Positions 57,131-64,000 of a DNA stretch of 64,000 bases are shown here, in pieces. A program made the position numbers and the translations under genes. The stretch is taken from assembly GCF_030652515.1 (NCBI RefSeq), contig NZ_JAUSAR010000067.1:1-64000 (forward strand). Direction: 5' to 3'. The notes under the pieces were generated by a model that saw nothing but the letters and a program-made list of their open reading frames with translations, had not been told where the DNA came from and ran no database searches. Positions within the stretch are counted from its first letter, which is position 1. Each line of letters starts with the position of its first letter. Source of the DNA: Aquabacterium sp. (GTDB taxonomy: Bacteria > Pseudomonadota > Gammaproteobacteria > Burkholderiales > Burkholderiaceae_C).

Positions 57131-60100
57131 CGTCGAGCCTTTCTTGCAGCAAAGCCAGGGCCGCGTCGAAATCGCAGCTTTCGATGGTCGCGTCCAGTCG
57201 GCTGAAAATCACGGGGTCGAATGCATTCATGAACACCTTGCGTTGTTGGCGCCACAGGCTGATCGCGGCGCTGTCGCTGTCATGGACCAGGCGTTCAAGC
57301 GCTTCGGTTTGCGTCTGGATGGCATCGGCATCCACGTCGTCGTCCGGGGTGTCCGAGGGGGCCAGGCCCACCTGCAGTTGAGGGATCAGCACCAGCAGCA
57401 AGGCCTCTGTGGCCTCCTTCAAGGCATCGACCAGGGATTGGGTGCGTTCGGCAGACTGTTGCTTGATGGCCCGCTCCAGCTCCGCACACAGGCGGGCCAT
57501 GTCGTTCGCGCCGATGGTGGCGCACAGGCCGCGCAAGGTGTGCGCTTCGCGCGCCAGGCTAGGCCAGTCGCGGGCTTGGGCGGCCATGGCCAGCGCCGAG
57601 CCGCCAGTCGTCATCACGTGATCGACAAAGCCATTCAGCACGCGGATGTACAAGCTCAGGTTGCCCTCCAGCCTGGTCAATGCCTGGCGTGAGTCAAGGC
57701 CAGGTGCATGAGGAAGCTTGCCGGCTGCAGTGTTTGGCTGAACAGGTTCGACAACACGCGCGGGGGCGATCCTGTTCAAGGGGTGGTAGCGGGCCAGCGT
57801 GGCGTAAAGCTTCTTGGGCTCCAGTGGTTTGCTGATGTGGTCTTGCATGCCAATGGCCAGGCAAAGGTCACGCTCCTCGTCCAGCGCATGGGCGGTCATG
57901 GCCAGGATGGGCAAGGCTCTGAAACGGTCATCGGCCCGAATCTGGCGGGTGGCTTCGTGGCCATCCATCACCGGCATGTGCAGGTCCATCAGCACAACGT
58001 CGTAGGCGGTGGGGCCGCTCATGCGCAGGTGTTCCACCGCTTCGCAGCCGTTGTCCACCGATTTCACGATGGCGCCGCGGCGGCTCAGCAATTCGATCGC
58101 CAGTTGCTGGTTCAAGGCGTTGTCTTCCACCAGGAAAACACGCAGGCCGTCCAGGCTGATGGCCGCGTCTGGCGACTGCTGCGCATGGGCCTTGGAGGTG
58201 TCGATGCCCGTCAGCTTGCCGAACAGGCCGCGCAAGGCATCGGGCAGGATGGGCTTGGGCAGGAAGGTGTCGGCGCCTGCCTGGGTAACATTGGCCTGCA
58301 GGCTGTCCCAGCCATAGGCCGAGATGACGACCACGTCCACACCGGGATGGACCTGGCGCAAGCGGCTGGTGACTTCGGCACCACCCATGTCTGGCAAGAC
58401 CCAGTCCAGCAGCACCATGTCGAATGGGTGGCCGGCCTCATCGGCCGCGGTGACCATGGCCAGTGCCTGGGCACCGTTCTCGGCGGTGGCCACGAGCCCA
58501 CCATGCTCGCCATCGGCGTGTTTGCCCACGCCCATCATCGTCAAAAGGCCTGCCATGGAAGCTCGGGTTTCGCTTTGGTCGTCCACGATCAACACGCGCA
58601 GTGCTTCGATCGGGGTAGGCGGGAGTGACGCTGCCAGCGATGCTGGTTCCAGCACCAGGCTCACCGGCAAGGTGACGGTGAAGACGGATCCCGCGCCGTG
58701 CTGGCTGGTCACCGTGATCTGTCCGCCCATGAGCGTGGTCAGGCGCTGGCAGATGCTCAGGCCCAGGCCCGTTCCGCCGTAGCGCCGCGTGGTGCTGTCA
58801 TCGGCCTGCGTGAACTCCTGAAACAGGCGGCTTTGCTGCTCGCGGTTCATGCCGATGCCGGTGTCGCAGATCTCGAAGCGCAAGGTGGCTTGCAGGCCTC
58901 GGCGGTCGTCCAGGCCCACCCTCACCTTGACGTGGCCGCTGTGCGTGAACTTGACGGCATTGGAGAGCAGGTTGGTCAGGACCTGGCCCACCCGCAGCAT
59001 GTCGCCCAGCACCACGCCCGCATCACTCAGCAAGGCCGGGTCGGTGAACTCGCACAGCAGCTCGATTTCGCGCTCCTGGGCTTTCTGGCGCACCAGCATC
59101 AGCGCGTTGCCCACCACCTCTTCAACTCGGTAAGGTGCGCGTTCCAGGGACAGGCGCCCTGCTTCGATCTTCGAGAAATCCAGGATGTCGTTGATGACGC
59201 CCAGCAGGATCTGCGATGCCGACAGCACCTTGTCGAGGTAGTCCTTCTGCTGTTCGGTCAGGGGGGTTTGAAGTGCCAGGTGCGTCATGCCGATGATGGC
59301 GTTCATCGGGGTTCGGATCTCGTGGCTCATGTTGGCCAGGAACAGCGATTTGGCCTTGGTGGCTGACTCGGCCTGGTCGCGGGCGGCCTGCAAGTCGGCT
59401 TGAACTTGCGCACGTGCGGCCAGGTCTTCCTCAATGGATTGCGCCATGGTGTCCATGGTCACGCCCAGGGCGAAGACCTCACGGACCGCGTGCGAGCGGG
59501 GGTTTCCACGGGACGAATAGTCGCCTTTCGCAAAGGCGCGCGCCTGGTCGCTCAAGGCGTTGATGGGTTGGAGCACACGTCGGCGCATGACCAGCAAGGC
59601 CACGCCCATCACGGGCAGGAGCAAGAAATCAACGGCCACGGCCAGGGCGATGAAGCGCGACACCCGTGCTGAGGCTTGCGTCACGGCAGCTTCGGTTCGG
59701 GCATTGGCCAGGCGGGTCAGGTCGGCAATGGCGCGGGTCAGGTCTGCACCATCTTGCTCATAGGGTTTGGAGTAAACCAACTTGGTGGCGTAGGCCAGGT
59801 TGGGCTCGCCTTCCGAGACGAACACGTGGCGTTGAGCGTCGTACAAGCCCTGCGTGGCGGCAAAGGCCACCTGCTCGGTCTTCTTGAGTTGCTCTGTGGC
59901 GGCCAGCACGCGTTGCAAGCAGGCCAGCTCGGCCGGGCTCAGGTTCAAGGCCTTCATGCGCTCCACCAAGGAAACACGTGCACCACCTTCGGGCAAGGTG
60001 TGTGGCTTGCGTTTGGCGATCACGTCTTCCCAGTAAACGCTGATATCGTTGGTGCTGGGGGCGGCTTTCTCTCCCTGGCGAATCGCGTAGATGTCGTAAT

Positions 60101-60332
60101 ACGTCAGCAGGTAGTTGACATCACCAGTGGCGGTGTAGGCGCGCACCAATCGCCGCAGCAAATCGGTTTCAAGCCGCAGTTGCTCCAACGCACGGGTGGT
60201 CTGTTCGCGCTGCAAGGCGACGCGTGGGCTGGTTTCATACGCCGACCGGATCAGCACCAGGAACGCAAAATTGGCCATCAACGCCAAGATGACGCCCAGG
60301 AACATGCTGTGCGAAACGGTTCTCAGTTTCAC
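57117..60332 (-). CDS. Membrane hybrid histidine kinase with two receivers and HPt
   Basis: A 1071-residue kinase. Membrane helix 1 (about 8-28), a periplasmic domain, membrane helix 2, HAMP, dimerisation helix with H337 ([14 protein letters not shown]), ATPase domain, receiver 1 ([11 protein letters not shown]), receiver 2 ([11 protein letters not shown]) and a C-terminal HPt with the His of [12 protein letters not shown]. Phosphate would pass to the HD-GYP regulator. The GTG at 60332 is chosen because GGAG lies seven bases upstream; the frame is open to 60458 but that stretch contains no family sequence. It is divergent from a pilin gene. Confidence 0.92.
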   Translation of the reverse strand: MKLRTVSHSMFLGVILALMANFAFLVLIRSAYETSPRVALQREQTTRALEQLRLETDLLRRLVRAYTATGDVNYLLTYYDIYAIRQGEKAAPSTNDISVYWEDVIAKRKPHTLPEGGARVSLVERMKALNLSPAELACLQRVLAATEQLKKTEQVAFAATQGLYDAQRHVFVSEGEPNLAYATKLVYSKPYEQDGADLTRAIADLTRLANARTEAAVTQASARVSRFIALAVAVDFLLLPVMGVALLVMRRRVLQPINALSDQARAFAKGDYSSRGNPRSHAVREVFALGVTMDTMAQSIEEDLAARAQVQADLQAARDQAESATKAKSLFLANMSHEIRTPMNAIIGMTHLALQTPLTEQQKDYLDKVLSASQILLGVINDILDFSKIEAGRLSLERAPYRVEEVVGNALMLVRQKAQEREIELLCEFTDPALLSDAGVVLGDMLRVGQVLTNLLSNAVKFTHSGHVKVRVGLDDRRGLQATLRFEICDTGIGMNREQQSRLFQEFTQADDSTTRRYGGTGLGLSICQRLTTLMGGQITVTSQHGAGSVFTVTLPVSLVLEPASLAASLPPTPIEALRVLIVDDQSETRASMAGLLTMMGVGKHADGEHGGLVATAENGAQALAMVTAADEAGHPFDMVLLDWVLPDMGGAEVTSRLRQVHPGVDVVVISAYGWDSLQANVTQAGADTFLPKPILPDALRGLFGKLTGIDTSKAHAQQSPDAAISLDGLRVFLVEDNALNQQLAIELLSRRGAIVKSVDNGCEAVEHLRMSGPTAYDVVLMDLHMPVMDGHEATRQIRADDRFRALPILAMTAHALDEERDLCLAIGMQDHISKPLEPKKLYATLARYHPLNRIAPARVVEPVQPNTAAGKLPHAPGLDSRQALTRLEGNLSLYIRVLNGFVDHVMTTGGSALAMAAQARDWPSLAREAHTLRGLCATIGANDMARLCAELERAIKQQSAERTQSLVDALKEATEALLLVLIPQLQVGLAPSDTPDDDVDADAIQTQTEALERLVHDSDSAAISLWRQQRKVFMNAFDPVIFSRLDATIESCDFDAALALLQERLDDVTQ

Positions 60333-60472
60333 CCGAGCGCTCCGAGTCTCGGGTTGTTGGGCAAAGCAAATCCTGTGAGGCAAGAATAGGCCATGGGAGG
60401 GTATCGGACGCTGCGCGCACGGCTGAAGTCCAGGCGCCCTCAATCCCCAGCTACGCACTCAACTTCACGGGC

Positions 60473-60493
60473 ATTTCGTGACGAAATCGTCAC
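60473..60493. promoter_or_regulatory. Overlapping palindromes between kinase and pilin genes
   Basis: ATTTCGT-G-ACGAAAT (60473-60487) and GTGACG-AAAT-CGTCAC (60478-60493) are both perfect inverted repeats sharing ten bases. Such double palindromes often bind a dimeric regulator. It sits 77 bases upstream of the pilin start and about 140 bases from the kinase start. No assignment to a regulator family is made. Confidence 0.5.
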
Positions 60494-60569
60494 ATGCCTG
60501 GCCCAGCCACAGCTTGCGCCGCCGACTTGGCACAATGGGCAACTCTGCAACGCACCGAACGGCTCCGCA

Positions 60570-61058
60570 ATGACCAAGGCTCAGCATCGTGGTTTCACCC
60601 TGATCGAAGTGCTGGTCGTGATTGCGATCATCGCCATCCTGGCCTTGGTCGCCATGCCGAGCTACCAGGGCAAGATCATCCGGGACCAGATCGCCGAGGG
60701 CGTCACATTGGCAGCCATCGCCAAGACGCCGGTGGCCGCGTCATGGGCCATGTCCAAGGTGCTGCCCGCCGACAACGCTGAGGCCAGCTTGCCCAGCGCC
60801 GACAAGATCGTCAACAACGTGGTCAGCAATGTGGCGGTGGTCGATGGCGCCATTCACATCACGTTTGGCAACCGCGTGAACGGGGCCATCAAGGGCAAGG
60901 TCCTGACCTTGCGCCCGGCGGTGATCGAAGACGCGCAGATCGTGCCGGTGACCTGGGTTTGCGGCCATGCCGCAGCCCCAGACAAAATGACCCTCAAGGG
61001 AGCCGACAAAACAGACATCCCCCCGGCTTTTTTGCCGATCAACTGCAAGGCCAAATAA
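60570..61058 (+). CDS. Type IV pilin (PilA-like)
   Basis: A 162-residue pilin: short leader MTKAQHRG, then FTLIEVLVVIAIIAILALVAMPSYQ, the canonical class III signal and N-methylation helix (mature Phe1, Glu5). The C-terminal disulphide pair is visible in TWVCGHA and LPINCKAK. ATG 60570 is the only start that gives a normal leader; the frame opens upstream. It is followed nine bases later by the amino-acid binding protein, but a functional link is doubtful. It may be a minor pilin. Confidence 0.88.
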   Translation: MTKAQHRGFTLIEVLVVIAIIAILALVAMPSYQGKIIRDQIAEGVTLAAIAKTPVAASWAMSKVLPADNAEASLPSADKIVNNVVSNVAVVDGAIHITFGNRVNGAIKGKVLTLRPAVIEDAQIVPVTWVCGHAAAPDKMTLKGADKTDIPPAFLPINCKAK

Positions 61059-61067
61059 GCTCACCAC

Positions 61068-62108
61068 ATGCGCTGGACGACATTGAAACGCTTTGGCCGT
61101 GCCGCCGTGGTCATCACCGCGCTGGGCGGCACCCTGAACGCACCGGCCTGGGCAGGCAAGACGCTGGACGCCATCCGCGATCGGGGCAAAGTGCAATGCG
61201 GGGTCAGCACCGGGGTCGCCGGTTTCTCGGCACCTGACAGCAAGGGCCGCTGGACCGGGCTGGATGTGGACGTGTGCCGCGCCTTAGCCGCCGCGGTGCT
61301 GGGCGATGGCGACAAGGTCAATTTTGTGCCGCTGAACTCGCAGCAGCGCTTCACCTCTTTGCAATCAGGCCAGGTTGATCTGCTGTCACGCAACACATCG
61401 TGGACCTTGACGCGTGATGCCTCGCTGGGCTTTCACTTCGCGGCGGTTACATACTACGATGGGCAGGGTTTCCTGGTGCCCAAGAAGCTCAAGGTGAGCA
61501 GCGCCAAACAATTGCGCAATGCGCAGGTTTGCATCCAGTCAGGCACCACCACCGAGAAAAACCTGTCGGACTTTTCCCGCTCGCAAGGCGTGCCGTTCAA
61601 GCCCGTGGTCTATGACTCGTTCGAGGCCGCCTTCAAGGCGTTTTTCTCAGGCCGCTGCCAGGCTTACACCACCGATGCGTCGGGCCTGGCCATCGTGCGC
61701 AACAAGGAGGCGCCCCACCCCGAGGACTACATGATCCTGCCCGAGTTGATCTCCAAAGAGCCTTTGGGCCCCTTGATTCGGCGCGGTGACGACGAGTGGT
61801 TCGCCATCGTCAAATGGACGGTGTTCGCCTTGATCGAGGCCGAAGAGCTGGGCTTGACGCAAGCCAACATCGACGGCTTTCGCACCAGCAAATCGCCCTC
61901 GATCCAGCGCCTGGTGGGCACGGGCGAGGACATGGGCAAGTTGCTGGGGCTGGACAAAGCCTGGTCTTACCGCGTGGTCAAAACCGTGGGCAACTATGGC
62001 GAAATCTACGAGCGCAACGTGGGCTCGGGCTCCCTGCTGAAGCTGCCCCGTGGGCCCAATCGCCTGTGGAGCCAAGGGGGCTTGATGTACGCACCCCCCA
62101 TCCGCTGA
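61068..62108 (+). CDS. Amino-acid ABC transporter substrate-binding protein (AapJ-like)
   Basis: A 346-residue periplasmic binding protein: signal (ALGGTLNAPAWAGKTLDA), then RDRGKVQCGVSTGVAGFS, GRWTGLDVDVCRALAAAVLGD and VCIQSGTTTEKNLSDF. This is the general L-amino-acid binding family AapJ/BztA. It opens a transporter operon with two permeases one base and four overlapping bases apart. Substrate range cannot be told from sequence. Confidence 0.9.
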   Translation: MRWTTLKRFGRAAVVITALGGTLNAPAWAGKTLDAIRDRGKVQCGVSTGVAGFSAPDSKGRWTGLDVDVCRALAAAVLGDGDKVNFVPLNSQQRFTSLQSGQVDLLSRNTSWTLTRDASLGFHFAAVTYYDGQGFLVPKKLKVSSAKQLRNAQVCIQSGTTTEKNLSDFSRSQGVPFKPVVYDSFEAAFKAFFSGRCQAYTTDASGLAIVRNKEAPHPEDYMILPELISKEPLGPLIRRGDDEWFAIVKWTVFALIEAEELGLTQANIDGFRTSKSPSIQRLVGTGEDMGKLLGLDKAWSYRVVKTVGNYGEIYERNVGSGSLLKLPRGPNRLWSQGGLMYAPPIR

Positions 62109-62109
62109 C

Positions 62110-62964
62110 ATGCTGGATTTTCTGAACCAGCCGGCGGGCTTCGGCATTGGCGAGACGGGGCTGCTGGTCTACGACGCCAGCCAGCCCCTTTGGCGCGCGA
62201 TGGCCGTGGGCCTGGGCAACACCTTGCGGGTGTCCCTGCCCGCATTGGTCTTCGCCACGCTGCTGGGCATCTTGATCGCACTGGCACGGCGCTCAGTGCA
62301 CCCTGGCTTGAGAACCGCAGGCAACGTCTACATCGACGCGGTGCGCAATGTGCCTTTGCTGGTGCAATTGCTGATGTGGTATTTCTTGTTGCTGGACTGG
62401 TTGCCGGACACCACCCTGGCCCTGGGATGGGTGCCCGGTGTCACGCTCAGCAAGGGCGGCCTGAGCTTTCCCTGGTTGGAGGCAAGTCAAGGTAGCTGGT
62501 TCTGGAGCATCCCGGCCCAGGACGGGCTCAGCGTCACCGGCGGGGCCACCGTCACGCCCGAATACCTGGCGGTGTTCATGGCGCTGGTCACCTACACGGC
62601 GGCTTTCACGGCCGAGGTGGTTCGCTCGGGGCTGGAGTCTGTGCCCAAGTCCTTGAGCGAGGCCGCCCATACCCTGGGTGCCCGCCCCCACCAGGTGATG
62701 CTGCGCGTGGTGTTGCCGCAGGCGCTGCGCACCATGGTCCCGGCCATGACCAACCAGTACCTGAACCTGATCAAGAACTCGTCATTGGCCGTGGCCGTGG
62801 GCTACCCTGACCTGGTCTCGGTGGGCAACACCGCCGTGAACCAAACCGGCCGCGCGGTGGAATGCATCCTGGTGATGATGTCGATCTACCTGACACTGTC
62901 GCTGCTGACCGCGGCCTTGATGAATTGGTTCAATGCGCGGCATGCGCTCAAGGACCAGTCATGA
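62110..62964 (+). CDS. Amino-acid ABC transporter permease (AapQ-like)
   Basis: A 284-residue permease with several membrane helices and the coupling-loop motif EAAHTLGARPHQVMLRVVLPQALRTMVP. It is shorter than many AapQ proteins but has the typical N-terminal RNVPLLVQLLMWYF. It starts one base after the binding protein stop and overlaps the next permease in ATGA. Together with the neighbours it forms the channel of the amino-acid importer. Confidence 0.9.
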   Translation: MLDFLNQPAGFGIGETGLLVYDASQPLWRAMAVGLGNTLRVSLPALVFATLLGILIALARRSVHPGLRTAGNVYIDAVRNVPLLVQLLMWYFLLLDWLPDTTLALGWVPGVTLSKGGLSFPWLEASQGSWFWSIPAQDGLSVTGGATVTPEYLAVFMALVTYTAAFTAEVVRSGLESVPKSLSEAAHTLGARPHQVMLRVVLPQALRTMVPAMTNQYLNLIKNSSLAVAVGYPDLVSVGNTAVNQTGRAVECILVMMSIYLTLSLLTAALMNWFNARHALKDQS

Positions 62965-64000
62965 TGGCGAAGAAGCCTGGAGCCATGTCCACGGCGATGT
63001 CCGCCTTTTTCTGGGCGGTGCTGCTCTATGCCGCCTGGAGGCTGCTGGACTGGGGTGTCTTGAACGCGGTGTTCCGGCCCGACGAGGCCGCTTGTCATGC
63101 CCTGGAGCGCTCCGGCGCCTGCTGGGGCGTCATCACCGAGAAAATCCGCCCACTGCTGTTTGGCCGCTATCCCCATGACGAGCAATGGCGGCCCTTACTG
63201 GCCCTGCCCTTGATGCTGGTGGGCGCCGGGGCCTTGCTTTGGCGCCCCTGGGCCTTGTCACTGCGGGGGGTGGTGTGGGGCGCTGGCCTGCTGTCACTGG
63301 CCGTGGGCGTGCTGATGCACGGGGGGGTGGCGGGCCTGGTGGTGGTGCCCACCGATCAATGGGGCGGTTTGCCGCTGACCCTGATCCTGGCTGGCCTGAC
63401 CATGGCGCTGTCATTGCCGCTGGGCATTGCTTTGGCTTTGGGCCGCAGGGCCCGATGGTCTTGGGTGCGCTGGGCCTGCACCGGGTTCATTGAAGTCACC
63501 CGGGGTGTGCCATTGGTGATGGTGTTGTTCATGGCGGCATTCATGCTGCCGGCCATCATCCCTGCCCGCTTCGAGGTCAGCCTGTTGTGGCGCGTGATGA
63601 TCGCCTTGACCTTGTTCTCGGCCGCCTACCTGGCAGAGATTGTTCGAGGCGGTTTGCAAACCGTGGAGGCTGATCAGTTTGATGCCGCCAAGGTGATGGG
63701 CCTGTCAGGCTGGCAGACCCAAAGGTTGGTGGTGTTGCCGCAGGCCTTGCGGGCGGTGCTGCCGGCCTTGGTCAGCCACGCCATCGGCCTGCTCAAGGAC
63801 ACCTCGCTGGTGATGGTGGTGAGCCTGCATGAACTCACCGGGGCTTTGTCTCTGAGCCTGGGCGGAGACCCGCAGTGGCGTCCCTACTACCTGGAAGGCT
63901 ATTTATTCGTGGCCGCCATCTACGCCGCCATGTGCCTGAGCCTGTCGCGCGCGGGCAGTCGCGTTGAGCGACGCTGGCTGGCCACCGGGGGCCAGCAATG
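62961..64000 (+). CDS. Amino-acid ABC transporter permease (AapM-like), runs off the window
   Basis: An open frame of 346 codons from ATG 62961 that reaches the window edge without a stop; the last bases CAATG suggest a TGA overlapping the start of the next gene (probably the ATPase). The C-terminal half has IEVTRGVPLVMVLFMAAFMLP and DAAKVMGLSGWQTQRLVVLPQALRAVLPALV, the permease signature. Several membrane helices are clear. The start overlaps the preceding stop by four bases. Confidence 0.88.
   Translation, partial: MMAKKPGAMSTAMSAFFWAVLLYAAWRLLDWGVLNAVFRPDEAACHALERSGACWGVITEKIRPLLFGRYPHDEQWRPLLALPLMLVGAGALLWRPWALSLRGVVWGAGLLSLAVGVLMHGGVAGLVVVPTDQWGGLPLTLILAGLTMALSLPLGIALALGRRARWSWVRWACTGFIEVTRGVPLVMVLFMAAFMLPAIIPARFEVSLLWRVMIALTLFSAAYLAEIVRGGLQTVEADQFDAAKVMGLSGWQTQRLVVLPQALRAVLPALVSHAIGLLKDTSLVMVVSLHELTGALSLSLGGDPQWRPYYLEGYLFVAAIYAAMCLSLSRAGSRVERRWLATGGQQ

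Noticed and set aside
60499-60514. Possible sigma-54 site upstream of the pilin gene
   Set aside because: GG and GC are ten bases apart as required, but the -12 element reads CAGC instead of TTGC and the -24 element is weak. Not strong enough to report.

Overview
The window is dense, high-GC chromosomal DNA of a heterotrophic betaproteobacterium of the order Burkholderiales, close to the Comamonadaceae/Sphaerotilaceae type of freshwater organism. This placement is inference. It rests on the imuA-imuB-dnaE2 cassette, a cbb3 oxidase locus with a ccoN-ccoO fusion, FNR-type control, a PEP-CTERM protein and many chemotaxis and c-di-GMP proteins. I saw no rRNA, tRNA, CRISPR array or insertion sequence.

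Layout. 1-874: end of a Xre/MbcA antitoxin and its RES toxin. 879-2552: secreted PQQ-like beta-propeller protein. 2645-7860: SOS mutasome operon imuA-imuB-dnaE2 with a LexA box at its head. 7925-10290: a hypothetical gene, then leuA preceded by a leader peptide and terminator that look like a leucine attenuator. 10286-13499: a prepilin and two tandem membrane diguanylate cyclases. 13659-15249: small hypothetical protein, tag glycosylase and FMN reductase. 15455-21266: signalling block with a lone receiver, an Aer-like chemoreceptor, hemerythrin and a response regulator/hybrid kinase pair. 21260-32387: microaerobic respiration block with an FNR-like regulator, a degenerate carbamoyltransferase-like gene, ccoI, ccoS, fixH-like, a SafE-like gene, fused ccoNO, ccoQ, ccoP, ccoG and hemN. 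Two FNR-type boxes fit its promoters. 32466-35596: hybrid kinase with an ETR1-like ethylene/copper-binding membrane domain, plus a receiver protein. 35658-38013: secretory lipase and PEP-CTERM protein. 38465-46280: a five-gene, tightly overlapping type I restriction operon. In it a HEPN (HepT) gene sits between hsdM and hsdS, the matching MNT (MntA) domain is fused to the N-terminus of HsdS, and an Mrr-type nuclease with an EVE/PUA-like front domain precedes hsdR. 46311-54300: BMP lipoprotein, chemoreceptor, DUF1800/DUF1501 pair, then a divergent hydrolase/regulator pair in which both genes carry internal deletions. 54319-60332: kinase, HD-GYP regulator, porin and phosphate-binding-like protein in one operon. 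60570-64000: type IV pilin and an Aap-type amino-acid ABC transporter running off the edge.

The most novel item is the restriction operon with the HepT/MntA toxin-antitoxin pair wired into it through an MNT-HsdS fusion. The receptor kinase keeping every ethylene-site residue, the leu attenuator and the carbamoyltransferase-like gene under an FNR box come next. Start codons marked as chosen were picked from visible Shine-Dalgarno spacing and family N-termini. All functional claims are family-based predictions from sequence.
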